Assembly: GCA_031292215.1 (NCBI GenBank)
Contig: JARLHO010000071.1
Coordinates: forward strand, 21,232 to 85,231
DNA length: 64,000 nt
DNA from: Syntrophobacteraceae bacterium
Lineage (GTDB): Bacteria > Desulfobacterota > Syntrophobacteria > Syntrophobacterales > Syntrophobacteraceae
Direction of reading: 5' to 3'
Shown here: positions 7,093-17,439 of the stretch, piece after piece
How the letters are laid out: every line of letters begins with the position of its first letter
Position numbering within the stretch: position 1 is the first letter of the stretch
Program-made: the position numbers and the translations under genes
The notes under the pieces: model-generated
What the model saw: the letters and a program-made list of their open reading frames with translations, nothing else
Databases searched by the model: none
Told to the model about the DNA's origin: nothing

Positions 7093-9099
7093 TCAAGCCA
7101 CGCCGCCCAGTCCTCGGACTCGGTTTGAACGAGATGAAACTTCGGTGAATACATCACCCGGCAGGCGGTGCGGACTGCCGTCCGAGCTGCCGCCGGCGCA
7201 GCCAGCCGGGCAGGTCGGGGCTTGGCAACCCGTCTGCGGCGACACGCCGCCCGATACCGTCAGCAAAACGTGGGGGGGAGCAACAAAGGGCGCCGCCAAA
7301 GACCTTGACCAGAGAAAGGACTTTTCCGTCAATAGAGTGAAACCGTTCCGGCTAAAAACCGGGCGGCATGCCATGTTCACCTCTGTTGGCCGCAACTGAG
7401 CAAACATCACCGTAGTATTTCGCCGGATCAGCCGGTTTGCGAGATGGGCCAGGAAAGCGTCTTCAATCCCCAGCCCGAGCGCGCGGCAACTCATGACCAG
7501 ATGAACGACGCAGTTTTGCCATACCCACGCCGCCCCTATTAGACCGTATTGAGTAAACCTGTCTTTGGCCTCTATTGCGTAAACCTCTCGGCCCGCAGCG
7601 AAATTGCGGTGGCATTCCTCAAGCGTATAGCGCTCGCCGGTGGTGTTAAACTGGTTGGTCTTGTTGAAAAGTTCAAGTGTCCTCGCCATGCGCAAATCCA
7701 CTATTTCCCGCAGCGTCGAAAGCGATACGCAAAGCCCGAGGGTCTTTAGGAATTCCTCGTGGGAAAGGGTCTTTCGAACGGATTCGCGCTGCAATTGAGC
7801 ATGCACCATTTCGGTTTTTCGCACCGATTCCTCGGTTATAGCGCACCGCTGCGCTTCCGCCGACCAGAGCAAGATACGCTTCAGATAATAAGGATGGCTG
7901 CCCAGCACCCTTACGCCGGGTAGTCCTGCCTCGATCGATGCGCGCTCGGTCGGGTTATCGTCTATCATTACGGTGTTTTGCGGCCTGAGATTGATTTCCT
8001 GGAGCACTTCCGCGAGGTTTTCGATCTTGCTTTTGAAGTTGATCTTATGCACGGCGAAGTCTTCAAGCGCGATCCGTCCCTGGACCAGATGGTCCCAGTT
8101 AGACCGGATGAATTCTTCGTTATTCTTGCTGACAATGGCGAGCAGGATGCCCCGTTTTTTTAAAATGAGAAGCGTTTCGATAAATCCCATGGGCCAGCCT
8201 TCGAGCACCCCCAGGGTTCCTTCCGCCGCAACTCCGCGCCAAAGCGTGTCATCGAGGTCAACCGCCACTAATTTGACGATGTCGCGCTGCGAGATCGTTC
8301 GATGCATTGCAAAGATTTCATGCAGGAGGGCCTCGAAGAATTCAAGCCACCGCGCGCTGTAATGCTGCGTCATGGGCCGCGGGGGCTCGATCCGATTCCT
8401 GTCGTGGTCGCGATCGCCATCGCTTAGGGTGGTCCCGTGGGTAAAAGACCACACCCCGTCGTCCTGGCAGGATTTTTTCCCGATGCCGGCGCTAACCTGG
8501 TCGATGTCGACAAAGTATGCGTTCTGGAGTTTTGACACCTCGGCTGCCAGAAACATGTTTAAGCGCTCGATAAAGTACATCACGTTTCGCAGGTCGTAGC
8601 GCGGCTGAAGGCGCCCCATCTGATTTTGTTGCGGTACCATGAACCCGAGGACAAATGTCAGCAATTTGTGTTCGATATTTAATTTGACAACTCCGGCCAG
8701 GTAGTGGGCCAGATAATCCTGCGTCTCACCCAGGAAGTCTTCGTGGCTTTTCTCGTCGTCGGGGAGCCGAAAATAACTGCTGCCAAAAATGGAGCGCAAA
8801 GGAATGTGTATGATCTGAAAGTCGTACCGGGAGGCCCGCTCGGCAGATATTTCCGGAAACGAGTCGAAATTGTTTAGCAGGAGAAAATCGCTTTTGAAAT
8901 CGCTGTTTATCATCGCGGCGACTTCCTGGAACGGCTGGGCAAGGCAGCCGCCCACGACCAGAAATCGCAGCCCCGAGTCCGGAGTTACCTGCAGATCGAT
9001 TGGCGTCCGGTAGCGGGAACCGGTGTGCAGAGCGAAAAGAGACGGATCAAACTCTTTCATCCGAGATTCATTGGTATTTTCACTTGCCGCCGAGTCCAT
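7093..9099 (-). CDS. FkbH-like HAD-IIIC domain protein
   Basis: Read from the ATG at 9099 (AAGGGG ten bases upstream) this is 668 residues; in-frame starts at 9153 and 9060 are alternatives. The central part is the FkbH-type HAD domain: KLVAVDLDDTLWRGV carries the DxDxT nucleophile motif, LAIVSKNNEEF the Ser/Thr motif, and VMIDDNPTERASIEA the acidic Mg-binding motif. The C-terminal part (RTLELFNKTNQFNTTGERY, IGAAWV) resembles the acyltransferase-like region of these proteins. Relatives load glyceryl or other activated groups for polyketide or capsule synthesis. No acyl carrier protein or polyketide gene is nearby, so the role here is unknown. The last ~55 residues, rich in Gly, Ser and Cys, look like translation of non-coding DNA, suggesting the original stop was lost. 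Confidence 0.8.
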   Translation of the reverse strand: MDSAASENTNESRMKEFDPSLFALHTGSRYRTPIDLQVTPDSGLRFLVVGGCLAQPFQEVAAMINSDFKSDFLLLNNFDSFPEISAERASRYDFQIIHIPLRSIFGSSYFRLPDDEKSHEDFLGETQDYLAHYLAGVVKLNIEHKLLTFVLGFMVPQQNQMGRLQPRYDLRNVMYFIERLNMFLAAEVSKLQNAYFVDIDQVSAGIGKKSCQDDGVWSFTHGTTLSDGDRDHDRNRIEPPRPMTQHYSARWLEFFEALLHEIFAMHRTISQRDIVKLVAVDLDDTLWRGVAAEGTLGVLEGWPMGFIETLLILKKRGILLAIVSKNNEEFIRSNWDHLVQGRIALEDFAVHKINFKSKIENLAEVLQEINLRPQNTVMIDDNPTERASIEAGLPGVRVLGSHPYYLKRILLWSAEAQRCAITEESVRKTEMVHAQLQRESVRKTLSHEEFLKTLGLCVSLSTLREIVDLRMARTLELFNKTNQFNTTGERYTLEECHRNFAAGREVYAIEAKDRFTQYGLIGAAWVWQNCVVHLVMSCRALGLGIEDAFLAHLANRLIRRNTTVMFAQLRPTEVNMACRPVFSRNGFTLLTEKSFLWSRSLAAPFVAPPHVLLTVSGGVSPQTGCQAPTCPAGCAGGSSDGSPHRLPGDVFTEVSSRSNRVRGLGGVA

Positions 9100-9203
9100 A
9101 AAAAACGCACCCCTTTTTGCGAGCCTGTTTGCTGACAACCTTGCCGCAAGCAAAAAACGGACCGTTTATGGATGGAAGCTGCAAATGTAGCCCCAAAAGT
9201 AGG

Positions 9204-9234
9204 TTGGGTTGAGTGAAGCGAAACCCAACAGAGT
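9204..9234 (+). repeat. Dispersed GTTGGGTT/AACCCAAC palindromic element, copy 1
   Basis: The sequence GTAGGTTGGGTTGAGTGAAG followed by CGAAACCCAACAG forms an inverted repeat (GTTGGGTT ... AACCCAAC). A second copy with nearly the same flanks, including the upstream GCTGCAAATGTAG, lies at 32998-33029. Elements of this sequence type are common as short interspersed repeats in many bacterial chromosomes; any function, such as a REP-like mobile hairpin, is inference. Confidence 0.7.
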
Positions 9235-9727
9235 AATTTTTGAACGTAACTGGATAAGAGCCAAGTTTTTGACGATTGTTCAAAGAAAACCGATCGGACG
9301 ATTCAAGGAATCGGAGCTCGGAGCGGCTGAACTTGCAAGCGAGTCACGGTTTGTCCCTGCTTACTCCGGACTCCTCGATCCGCCAATATCCGGTGCGTGT
9401 CGTCTGGTAGGCGGCAAGGTTTGTCGCCGCTAAAGGTGGGTATATTCACGCCGCACCGGCCAGCGCGGCATCGCCCGCGAGGAGTAAATCGCAGCCGCCT
9501 CATGCGCAAAACCGCTCATGAGGGGCAAACTCCCTGCCCGCATGCCTCAGATGGCCACGGGATTAAGCTCGTAGACTTGCGAGTTTTGCGCAGCCCTTTT
9601 CAGGTCGCCGGGACGGACCCAACGGGGCACTGGGAATAACCCACCACGGCAGGGGAATCCGTTCCCTTCGGGATCAATTCCTTCTCATACCGAGTTGCGT
9701 TCATGATTAATGTACGAAAAGACTTGA

Positions 9728-9873
9728 AATCCCCCCAACCCCCCTTTGCAAAAAAGGGGGGCGATCAGGCCAAGCCCCTTTCTTGGGAGTCTCCGCTAAG
9801 GGGTAAGTGGGCGCATGTGCGGGTAATTGTCAGGAAAAAAAAGGGGGGCGAATGAGCCAAGCCCCCTTCGGCG
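9728..9873 (+). repeat. Composite intergenic repeat, copy A
   Basis: Contains CCCCCC...CCCCCCTTTGC AAAAAAGGGGGGCGATC followed by CAGGCCAAGCCCCTTTC, TCTCCGCTAAGGGGTAAGTG and a GCGCATGTGCGGGTAATTGT segment, then a second GGGGGGCGAATGAGCCAAGC block. The same blocks recur in inverted order at 30935-31165 and 44921-45165, and in part at 17490-17544 and 45306-45350. The C-tract/G-tract pair can fold into a hairpin. Confidence 0.8.
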
Positions 9874-10089
9874 ACATGGATACTGTGGTGTTCTATCAAC
9901 GGCTCCTTACAGCCGGAAAGAAACCAAAGGTTGCCATTGCAGCCTGCATGCGAAAGCTCTTGACCATACTTAACGCCATGATCACAAACGCGACATCATG
10001 GAACCCGAAGATGGCGTAAAGTACTTGACATTCGAAACAGTTACTTCGGGATTCCCCTCCTCGCCGATAACTGCGGCCACTCCGCCCCC

Positions 10090-12723
10090 TTATCCCGCCT
10101 CAACGGTCTCGGGCTCCAAGACATGAGTCACCACGAGTTCCCCGTCCTTTACGTCGACAGTAATCTTTGAGCCATCCATGATCGCCCCCGATATTATGGC
10201 CCGGCCGATCCGGGTTTCCATCTCCCGCTGCATGTACCGCTTAAGAGGCCTTGCCCCGTAGACCGGATCGTAGCCGGCATTGGCCACGAACTCGCGGGCC
10301 TTTTCGCTAAGGTGCAAAGTGAGGCGCCTGCTCTTTAGCCGCTCGTTTAAGTTTTCGACCAGCAGGTCGACGATTTTTTCTATCTCCCCCAACGTGAGGG
10401 GTTTAAACATTATGATTTCATCTACCCGGTTTAGAAATTCGGGCATGAAATGGCGCCTTAGCGCCTCCATTACGCTTGTCCTTGCGCCTTCCCGGATTTC
10501 CCCCTCCCTTGCGACCCCCTGGAGCAGGTATTCCGAGCCGATATTGCTGGTCATAATTATCACGGTGTTCTTGAAATCGACCGTTCGCCCCTGCGCATCG
10601 GTTAACCTGCCATCGTCGAGTATCTGGAGAAGCGTATTGAAGACGTCCCGGTGGGCCTTTTCGATTTCGTCAAACAAGATGACGCAGTAAGGCTTGCGGC
10701 GAACGGCTTCCGTTAGCTGCCCCCCTTCCTCGTATCCAATGTAGCCGGGAGGGGCCCCGATCAGCCGGGAGACCGTGTGGCGTTCCTGGTACTCGCTCAT
10801 ATCGATTCGCACCAGGTTTTCCTCGGTATCGAAAAGTGCCTCGGCCAGGGTTTTCCCCAGCTCGGTTTTCCCGACGCCCGTAGGCCCAAGAAAGATAAAT
10901 GAGCCAATAGGGCGCCTCGGGTCCTTTATTCCCGACCGGGCGCGTATGACCGCGTTTGCAACGAGCTGAACGGCCTCATCTTGTCCGATGACCCGCTCGT
11001 GCAGCACTTCGTCAAGCCTTAAGAGCTTTTCCCTTTCTCCTTCGACCAGCCTCGTTACCGGTATGCCCGTCCAGCGCGACACGATGTCTGCAATTTCGTC
11101 CTCGGTCACCATCTCGCGAAGAAGCCGCGAGCCCCCCTGCCTGTTCGAAAGCCTTTCTTCCTCCTCCCGGAGCTTTTTTTCGAGCTCGGGAAGCACGCCG
11201 TACTTTAATTCGGCAGTTCTTTGGAGGTTGAATTCGCGCTCGGAGCCCTCGATTTCATGCCGTATCTTTTCGATCTCCCCCCTGTGCGCCTGAACTTTTT
11301 TAATCGACTCTTTTTCGGCCTCCCACTGGGCTTTCATGGAATCGGCCCTCGCCCGCAGTTCGGCCAGTTCCTTTCGAAGCGCCTGGAGCCTTTCCCGGCT
11401 GGCCTTGTCCTGCTCCTTGGCAAGGGCTACCTCTTCTATTTCCAACTGGCGCGCCCGTCTTTCCACTTCGTCGATTTCGGAGGGCATCGAATCGATTTCC
11501 GTTCTGATCATCGCGCAGGCTTCATCGACCAGGTCGATTGCCTTATCGGGCAAAAACCGGTCGGAGATGTAGCGGTTGGAGAGCACTGCGGCTGCAACCA
11601 GGGAGCTGTCCTGGATTTTTACGCCGTGATGGACCTCGAAGCGTTCCTTGAGGCCGCGCAGTATCGAGACCGTGTCCTCTACCGAAGGCTGATCGACTAC
11701 CACTGGCTGAAAACGACGCTCAAGGGCGGGGTCTTTTTCGATGTGCTTGCGGTATTCGTCAAGAGTCGTAGCTCCGATGCAATGCAACTCCCCCCTTGCA
11801 AGCATGGGTTTTAGCATGTTGCCGGCATCCATCGACCCTTCGGCCTTCCCGGCCCCAACGATTGTGTGGAGCTCGTCGATAAAGAGCAAGATCCGGCCCT
11901 GGGCATCCTTTATCTCGTTTAAAACCGCTTTTAGCCTCTCTTCGAACTCGCCCCGAAACTTCGCCCCGGCAACCAAAGAGCCCATATCCAGGGCAAAGAT
12001 GGTCTTATCCTTTAGCCCCTCGGGAACGTCCCCCCTCACAATGCGATGGGCCAGACCCTCGACTATGGCCGTTTTACCGACTCCCGGCTCGCCGATCAAA
12101 ACCGGGTTGTTTTTGGTCTTTCGGCTTAGAATCCGGATAACGCGCCGAATTTCGGAGTCCCGGCCGATGACCGGATCGAGCTTTTGGCTCCGGGCCTCGT
12201 CGACAAGGTCGCGCCCGTATTTTTGCAGGGCCTCGTAGGCCGATTCGGGCGTTGCGCTCGTTACCCGCTGGCTTCCGCGAATGGAGGTGAGGGTGCCAAG
12301 AAGAGAGTCCCTCGTTACTCCGAAATGTTGGAGCACCTGGCCCGCCGGGGTGCTGGTCCCCTCCTGCAGGAATGCCAAAAGGATGTGTTCAACCGATACG
12401 TATTCGTCCTTAAGCCTTTTGGCCTGGTCTTGCGCTTCGATGAGCAGCCGGTTCAAACGGTTGGCGATGTAGATTTTACCGGGCTCGATACCAGGGCCGC
12501 TAACGCGCGGCTTCCTGTTTAGTTCATCTTCGAGCCGCTCCCGCACCCTGTCCACTGGGATGTCCATCTTGCGCAAAAGCCGCGTCGTAAGCCCTTCGGG
12601 CTGTTCCAAAAGGGCCAGCAAAAGATGCTCGCCGTCAACTTCCATATGGCCAAAGCGGATCGCCTTGGTTTCCGCGGCCTGCAAAGCCTCCTGAGACTTG
12701 TTCGTAAACTTGTTGATATCCAT
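10090..12723 (-). CDS. clpB: ATP-dependent disaggregase ClpB
   Basis: An 877-residue Hsp100 protein of full ClpB length. The Clp N-domain (1-150) is followed by AAA1 with Walker A GEPGVGKT near 205 and Walker [10 protein letters not shown], a long ClpB-type middle coiled coil (about 410-530, rich in Glu, Arg and Lys), and AAA2 with [12 protein letters not shown] near 610 and [11 protein letters not shown]. ClpB works with DnaK/DnaJ to pull proteins out of aggregates in the cytoplasm. It is the last gene of the leftward dnaK-dnaJ-regulator-clpB cluster, 59 bp after the regulator. The order matches the dnaK-dnaJ-hspR-clpB layout known from Actinobacteria. Confidence 0.96.
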   Translation of the reverse strand: MDINKFTNKSQEALQAAETKAIRFGHMEVDGEHLLLALLEQPEGLTTRLLRKMDIPVDRVRERLEDELNRKPRVSGPGIEPGKIYIANRLNRLLIEAQDQAKRLKDEYVSVEHILLAFLQEGTSTPAGQVLQHFGVTRDSLLGTLTSIRGSQRVTSATPESAYEALQKYGRDLVDEARSQKLDPVIGRDSEIRRVIRILSRKTKNNPVLIGEPGVGKTAIVEGLAHRIVRGDVPEGLKDKTIFALDMGSLVAGAKFRGEFEERLKAVLNEIKDAQGRILLFIDELHTIVGAGKAEGSMDAGNMLKPMLARGELHCIGATTLDEYRKHIEKDPALERRFQPVVVDQPSVEDTVSILRGLKERFEVHHGVKIQDSSLVAAAVLSNRYISDRFLPDKAIDLVDEACAMIRTEIDSMPSEIDEVERRARQLEIEEVALAKEQDKASRERLQALRKELAELRARADSMKAQWEAEKESIKKVQAHRGEIEKIRHEIEGSEREFNLQRTAELKYGVLPELEKKLREEEERLSNRQGGSRLLREMVTEDEIADIVSRWTGIPVTRLVEGEREKLLRLDEVLHERVIGQDEAVQLVANAVIRARSGIKDPRRPIGSFIFLGPTGVGKTELGKTLAEALFDTEENLVRIDMSEYQERHTVSRLIGAPPGYIGYEEGGQLTEAVRRKPYCVILFDEIEKAHRDVFNTLLQILDDGRLTDAQGRTVDFKNTVIIMTSNIGSEYLLQGVAREGEIREGARTSVMEALRRHFMPEFLNRVDEIIMFKPLTLGEIEKIVDLLVENLNERLKSRRLTLHLSEKAREFVANAGYDPVYGARPLKRYMQREMETRIGRAIISGAIMDGSKITVDVKDGELVVTHVLEPETVEAG

Positions 12724-12782
12724 ATAGATCCTTAAAAGGCAAAGGCGACCAAAAGGATTACCCCCCTTTGCCCCTCTAATTT

Positions 12783-13136
12783 TTATGAAACGCTCACCTG
12801 CGATTCACGCACCCCGGAGCCTTCAAGCTCCCTCACCCGGCTTTCAAGCGCCTCGATCCGGGCGATAAGCTCAAGGATCACCCCCACGCCGGCGTAATTT
12901 ACTCCCAGCTCGTTTCGAAGCCTCAGGATTCGTCCGATGAGCGGAACCACCTCCGGGTCGAAGGTACACTCCCCGGCAATCGCGCCTTCGCTAAACTCGA
13001 GAAGACCAAGGCGCACGAACCTGTCAATCAAATCGGGGTGCACTCCGGCGCGGGCCGCCACCTCCGTTGTGGTGTAGCCGGCGAAAACCTCCCCGCCCCT
13101 TTTCACCTGAAGCATGAAAAAACGTCTCGTGGACAT
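12783..13136 (-). CDS. MerR-type chaperone modulator (CbpM/HspR-like)
   Basis: A 117-residue protein with an N-terminal MerR-like winged helix ([27 protein letters not shown]) and a C-terminal helix ([35 protein letters not shown]). The [12 protein letters not shown] pattern is shared by CbpM, which binds and inhibits the DnaJ-like CbpA, and HspR, which represses heat-shock genes at inverted repeats with DnaK as co-repressor. Its place between a cbpA-type dnaJ and clpB fits either. It starts 22 bp after the dnaJ stop. Sequence alone does not tell which activity it has; I see no clear HAIR operator (CTTGAGT-N7-ACTCAAG) near dnaK. Confidence 0.82.
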   Translation of the reverse strand: MSTRRFFMLQVKRGGEVFAGYTTTEVAARAGVHPDLIDRFVRLGLLEFSEGAIAGECTFDPEVVPLIGRILRLRNELGVNYAGVGVILELIARIEALESRVRELEGSGVRESQVSVS

Positions 13137-13158
13137 TCCGGTTATTACTCCGCTTGGG

Positions 13159-14148
13159 CTAAGAAGCTCTCGGATCGAAACTGGAGCTCTTCTTCAATTG
13201 CTCGTAGAGTTCCTGTTCCTCCGGGGAAGGGTTCGTTGGAACTTTTAGCGCTATCGTTATGTACAAATCTCCGGCCGCGCCTTTCGGGTTGGGCATTCCC
13301 TTGCCCCGCAGCCGGAGTTTCTGGCCCCCCTGAGTGCCGGGCGGAATTCTTAGATCTATTGACCCCGAAAGGGCGCTCACCCGCACCTCGGCACCCAATA
13401 CCGCTTCCCAGGGCGCAAGGGGAAGTTCCATCGCAATGTCTCGCCCGCTGAGGGTAAAGACCGGGTGGGGCTCGATTTCCACCTTCAAATAGAGGTGGCC
13501 CCGCGGACCGCCCCCCGCCCCCTCCGCCCCCTGCCCCGTCAGGCGAATCTTCTGGTTGGGCAAAACGCCGGGCGGAATTTTTACGTCATAGCGTTTTTCA
13601 CTGACCTCCAATTGCCCCTCGGGGCTAACCGAGCGGCTTTGCAAAAGGATGGGCTTCGCCCCGCCGTGAAACGCCTCCTCTAAAGAGATCCGGATGGAGG
13701 TCTCATGGTCTGCCCCCGCCTGGCGGTGAACCGCTCCCCGGCCAAATCCCGGCCCCGCTCCGCCCCGCGCCTGCCTGAAACCGCCCGCTCCGCCAAAAAG
13801 GGATTCGAAAAAATCGCTAAACCCCCCACCGGCGGAGTCAAAGTGGAATTCTTCCTGGTAGCCGCCGCCCCGGCCGAAATCACTGGCCTGCCATCCCGGA
13901 GGGGGCCTGAACTCCTGGCCGGACCTCCAGTTGGACCCCAACTGATCGTACATTTTTCTCTTCTCGGGGTCTTTTAGTACCTCGTAGGCCTCGTTTATTT
14001 CCTTGAATTTGTCTTCGGCGTTGGAGGCCTTGCTGACGTCCGGATGGTATTTGCGCGCAAGCTTTCTGTAGCCCCGCTGGATCTCAGCCTGGCTGGCCGC
14101 CCTCTTTACTCCAAGCAATTCGTAGTAGTCTCTGTATTTAACAGCCAT
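13159..14148 (-). CDS. CbpA-type DnaJ co-chaperone (no zinc finger)
   Basis: A 329-residue class B J-protein. The J-domain (1-70) contains YHPDVSK with the HPD triad, followed by a Gly/Phe-rich linker (about 80-135) and two C-terminal substrate-binding domains (about 150-315) with VKIPPGVLPNQKIRLTGQG and LRIPPGTQGGQKLRLRGKGMP. The Cys-rich zinc finger of canonical DnaJ is missing, as in CbpA. It delivers substrates to DnaK and stimulates its ATPase. No grpE is present in this cluster. Confidence 0.92.
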   Translation of the reverse strand: MAVKYRDYYELLGVKRAASQAEIQRGYRKLARKYHPDVSKASNAEDKFKEINEAYEVLKDPEKRKMYDQLGSNWRSGQEFRPPPGWQASDFGRGGGYQEEFHFDSAGGGFSDFFESLFGGAGGFRQARGGAGPGFGRGAVHRQAGADHETSIRISLEEAFHGGAKPILLQSRSVSPEGQLEVSEKRYDVKIPPGVLPNQKIRLTGQGAEGAGGGPRGHLYLKVEIEPHPVFTLSGRDIAMELPLAPWEAVLGAEVRVSALSGSIDLRIPPGTQGGQKLRLRGKGMPNPKGAAGDLYITIALKVPTNPSPEEQELYEQLKKSSSFDPRAS

Positions 14149-14338
14149 AATGCAACCACACGTCCCTTGTAATTAGTTGCAGCGCAAAATCCGGTAAAAA
14201 AACGGACCCCTTACGCCTGCGTATGAAAAAACCAAAGCCGAAAGAGGCCCACAAGAAACAAGACCCGTACTATCCGCTCAGCGCCAACCGGCGCCATTTT
14301 TTCCTTTCCTTACCTTTACTGTGGAGCGAGTCCCCCTG

Positions 14339-16267
14339 TCAATGCTCGGTAAATTCGGCGTCGATTACATCCTCGCCCCCACCTCCCGGACGCGGTCCAT
14401 ATCCTGCCTGCCCATAATCCCTGCCTCCCGCCCGCTCTTCTCGCCCGGAGTCTTTGGCCTCGGGCTGGTTATAGGCCGTGGAAGGGATCATTTGAGAGGC
14501 CTGCTGGAGATCGCTTGCAAGCTGCCTTAACCGCTCGATGGTCGTACCCTCCTCACTTACCGCCTTCCTCGCCTCTTCGATAAGCGCCTGCGACCTCGCC
14601 AGCTCATTTACCGCGACCCTGTCGCCCGCCTCGCGCAGGGTGCGCTCGAGCTGGTAGGCCAGGGTGTCGGTGCTATTTCGCGCCTCGATTGTCTCGCGGC
14701 GGGATTTGTCCTCGGCCGCGTGGGCCTCGGAGTCGCCAACCATCTTGCCCACCTCTTCCCTGGATAGATTGGTGGATTCCGAAATCGTTACGGCCTGCTC
14801 TCTACCCGTTTCCTGATCGCGCGCCGTAACGCTCAATATTCCGTTGGCGTCGATATCGAAGGTCACCTTGATCTGCGGCATGCCCCGGGGCGCTTTGCGG
14901 ATTCCCTCGAGGCGAAACCGGCCAAGAACGCGGTTATCCCCGGCCATCTCGCGCTCTCCCTGGAGCACCACGACATCGACCGCATCCTGGTCGTCCTCGG
15001 CGGTGGAAAAGATTTCCTCACGCCTTGCGGGTATGGTCGTGTTCCTCTCGATCAGCCGGGTCATCACTCCACCCAGAGTTTCCACCCCAAGCGAGAGCGG
15101 CGTGACATCGAGCAACACCACGTCTTCGACCTCGCCCTTTAGCACTGCGGCCTGGATCGATGCGCCAACCGCGACGACCTCGTCGGGATTAACGCTCATG
15201 TTGGGCGCTTTTTCGCCCGCGAGCCTCCTTACCAGCTCCTGCACCGCGGGGATGCGGGTCGATCCACCCACCAGTATCACTTCGTCTATATCCCCGGCGC
15301 CAAGGCGCGCATCCGACAATGCCTGCTGCACCGGCCCCATGCACCGCTCTACGAGCTCGCGGGTCAGCTCCTCAAATTTTGCCCGCGTAAGCTTTAGCAC
15401 CAGGTGTTTGGGCCCGCCCGCCCCGGCGGTTATAAACGGCAAATCGATCTGCGTCTCCAAGGCGCTCGTGAGCTCGATCTTGGCTTTTTCCGCCGCCTCA
15501 TAGAGCCTCTGGAGAGCCTGCCGGTCCTCTCTTAACTCTACGCCGTTGTCCCTTCGAAACTCCTCGGCAATATAGTCTACGACCCTTTTATCGAAGTCGT
15601 CTCCGCCAAGGTGCGTATCCCCCGAGGTCGCCCGGACCTCGGCCACTCCGTCCCCGATGTCGAGGATCGACACGTCGAAGGTGCCTCCCCCAAGGTCGAA
15701 GACCATGACGGTCTCGTTTTTTTTCTTCTCGATCCCGTATGCCAGAGCGGCCGCCGTCGGTTCGTTTATGACCCGCAGCACCTTTAGCCCGGCGATCTCT
15801 CCGGCGTTTTTCGTAGCCTGGCGCTGCGCGTCGTTAAAGTAGGCCGGGCAGGTGATTACGACCTCCTTTACCTTCTCTCCGAGATATTTCGAAGCGTCAT
15901 CGGCAAGTTTTCGCAGCACCAGGGCGCAGACCTCCTCCGGGGAAACCTGTTTGCCGGAAACCTCAAAGCGGACCGCATCGCTTTGTCCTTTGATCACTTT
16001 ATAGGACACTATCTTGGACTCTTCGTCCACTTCACCCCATTTTCTGCCTATGAACCTTTTGGCCGAGTAAATGGTAGCCGTAGGATTTAGTATTGCCTGC
16101 CTCCTTGCAACCTGACCGACCAGCCGTTGCCCATCCGCGGTGTAAGCCACAACCGAGGGCGTTAGCCGGGCGCCTTCGGCGTTGGGGATGACAGTGGATT
16201 TGCCTTCCTCCCATATTGCCACCACCGAGTTGGTAGTGCCCAGATCTATTCCCACTGCTTTAGCCAT
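14339..16267 (-). CDS. dnaK: Chaperone protein DnaK (Hsp70)
   Basis: A 642-residue Hsp70. The start at 16267 gives [18 protein letters not shown], the canonical N-terminus with phosphate loop 1, preceded by GGAGGGG; a longer in-frame version from 16366 is not credible. The ATPase domain shows [28 protein letters not shown] and the linker [15 protein letters not shown], then the substrate domain and an acidic/Gly-rich tail ending [11 protein letters not shown], close to the EEVD-like bacterial end. It is first in the leftward chaperone cluster and is preceded by a promoter and a CIRCE-like site. It lies 190 bp upstream of its DnaJ partner. Confidence 0.97.
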   Translation of the reverse strand: MAKAVGIDLGTTNSVVAIWEEGKSTVIPNAEGARLTPSVVAYTADGQRLVGQVARRQAILNPTATIYSAKRFIGRKWGEVDEESKIVSYKVIKGQSDAVRFEVSGKQVSPEEVCALVLRKLADDASKYLGEKVKEVVITCPAYFNDAQRQATKNAGEIAGLKVLRVINEPTAAALAYGIEKKKNETVMVFDLGGGTFDVSILDIGDGVAEVRATSGDTHLGGDDFDKRVVDYIAEEFRRDNGVELREDRQALQRLYEAAEKAKIELTSALETQIDLPFITAGAGGPKHLVLKLTRAKFEELTRELVERCMGPVQQALSDARLGAGDIDEVILVGGSTRIPAVQELVRRLAGEKAPNMSVNPDEVVAVGASIQAAVLKGEVEDVVLLDVTPLSLGVETLGGVMTRLIERNTTIPARREEIFSTAEDDQDAVDVVVLQGEREMAGDNRVLGRFRLEGIRKAPRGMPQIKVTFDIDANGILSVTARDQETGREQAVTISESTNLSREEVGKMVGDSEAHAAEDKSRRETIEARNSTDTLAYQLERTLREAGDRVAVNELARSQALIEEARKAVSEEGTTIERLRQLASDLQQASQMIPSTAYNQPEAKDSGREERAGGRDYGQAGYGPRPGGGGEDVIDAEFTEH

Positions 16268-16322
16268 TGCGTACCCCTCCCTGGTAAAAAAATCTTCGGT
16301 CGTCTCGACCCGAAGCACCCCT

Positions 16323-16351
16323 AAGATAAGCATGTAGGGCGGGGGCAACAA
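16323..16351 (-). promoter_or_regulatory. Candidate sigma-70 promoter of the dnaK cluster
   Basis: On the minus strand TTGTTG (16351-16346) and TATCTT (16328-16323) are separated by exactly 17 bp, giving a leader of about 50 nt before the dnaK ATG. It is adjacent to the CIRCE-like site. A sigma-32 reading (CTTG...CCCC) is possible for the same stretch. Confidence 0.45.
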
Positions 16352-16359
16352 GCCTTTTA

Positions 16360-16386
16360 CTAGCAATTAAATCGGTTGAGTGCTAA
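16360..16386 (-). promoter_or_regulatory. CIRCE-like inverted repeat upstream of dnaK
   Basis: The right half GAGTGCTAA (16378-16386) is a perfect CIRCE half-site. The left half CTAGCAATT (16360-16368) matches six of nine bases of TTAGCACTC, and the spacer is exactly nine bases, as in true CIRCE. In other bacteria the HrcA repressor binds this element. It overlaps the last codons of the upstream gene, and no hrcA gene lies in the window. Confidence 0.4.
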
Positions 16387-17439
16387 TTTTTGGAGTCTTG
16401 GCAGGCTCAAAGCCTTTTGTTCCGCAAACTGCTCGATGAGTTCCTTACAAAAAGAGCATCGCGAACATTGGCGGGAGCAGGAGAGTAACTGCTTGAGCAG
16501 ATCGCCGGGCAAGAGCTCATTAGAGACATGCAGCCACTGCGCCGTTCCAGCCATGGCGTCTAGTAAGTCCAAAAGGTTTCCCGAATATTTCCTGTTCAGG
16601 TAGGCCTCCACAACCCGTTGGAGGAAAGAAACGCCCAGAGTTCTTCCGCAGAGCTTTAACACATCGACATACGGTTTGTAGGCGTCGACGTCTTCGGGCC
16701 GGATAAAGGGGGACTTAAACAACCGGGAAGGCTCGCCGGAAATCGCCCGCATGCAACCGAGTTCCCGGTTTATCCGGAAAGTATCCAGGGATTGCCCCCC
16801 GTTTACCATGGAGATATGGCAATCGTGGGTCAGCTTGTAGGGACAATGATAGAGACACCCTTCATTGGCCAGAAGTTCAAGCTTGACATTTGGCCTAGAT
16901 GTCCGGCAACGAGCCGAGACCTCCCGTAGAGCATCCAGGCGGCGATTTAGCGACCGGTCCAAAAGGAGTGTTTCCGGGAGGCGAAACCGGGTGGAGGCGA
17001 TGAAGTCGAGAAGGGCATCGATTCGGTCGTAGCTGTCCAGAGCGCAGTTTGCGCTGGGAATAGCTTCCAGCTCGCTCGCCTCTTCTCCTCCCGCGTCCGA
17101 GAGGGCCTGAAGGTAGTAGGCATCGGCAAATACTACACCGTCAATCACTGCGGCTTGCAGCATCGACCGAAGGATTTTAACCACCTTCCGCAAATGACCC
17201 GCGTCAAAATAGGCCCGGTGCGCGTGGGCTCGACCGTTTACGAGCAGAAATTTCTTAGGAATCCGCACCGATGAAAGAAGTTCAATCCACCGGGTGGTTT
17301 CAACAAACGAAAGTCTGTGGCGGCAGTCGTCGATATCGGGGGCATAGAGGCTGAAATGGCAGGCGTAAAAGGAGCCGGCGTCCCGGTTAAGGATTTCGAC
17401 CATACTTTGATCTGGGATCACCGGCACGTTAAAGAGCAT
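16360..17439 (-). CDS. Cys-rich protein of unknown function, distantly U32-peptidase-like
   Basis: A 359-residue cytoplasmic protein that I cannot place firmly. The middle segment [25 protein letters not shown] has the Cys-x3-Cys plus Cys pattern and the N-E-G-C-L-Y context seen in some U32-peptidase-related (PrtC/UbiU-like) and Fe-S binding proteins, and a C-terminal cluster [17 protein letters not shown] adds four more cysteines. Together these could bind one or two metal or Fe-S centres. The N-terminal part contains alternating beta/alpha segments consistent with a barrel. It lies just upstream of dnaK on the same strand, and the dnaK promoter overlaps its 3' end. Confidence 0.6.
   Translation of the reverse strand: MLFNVPVIPDQSMVEILNRDAGSFYACHFSLYAPDIDDCRHRLSFVETTRWIELLSSVRIPKKFLLVNGRAHAHRAYFDAGHLRKVVKILRSMLQAAVIDGVVFADAYYLQALSDAGGEEASELEAIPSANCALDSYDRIDALLDFIASTRFRLPETLLLDRSLNRRLDALREVSARCRTSRPNVKLELLANEGCLYHCPYKLTHDCHISMVNGGQSLDTFRINRELGCMRAISGEPSRLFKSPFIRPEDVDAYKPYVDVLKLCGRTLGVSFLQRVVEAYLNRKYSGNLLDLLDAMAGTAQWLHVSNELLPGDLLKQLLSCSRQCSRCSFCKELIEQFAEQKALSLPRLQKLALNRFNC

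Larger units (their letters stand above)
9100..10089. other. Repeat-bearing non-coding region
   Basis: Nearly 1 kb between the FkbH-like gene and clpB. It holds one copy of a GTTGGGTT...AACCCAAC element and one composite repeat (separate entries). The rest, about 9250-9715, has short open frames on both strands that resemble no protein I know; I also considered a structured RNA there but found no signature. No tRNA-like cloverleaf was seen. Confidence 0.5.

Noticed and set aside
9250..9715. Possible structured RNA (tmRNA-like) between the FkbH-like gene and clpB
   Set aside because: A short frame ending in a stop on the minus strand looked tag-like, but no tRNA-like ends or conserved tmRNA segments were found.
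11221..11814. 197-residue rightward frame inside clpB
   Set aside because: It is antisense to the conserved ClpB middle domain.
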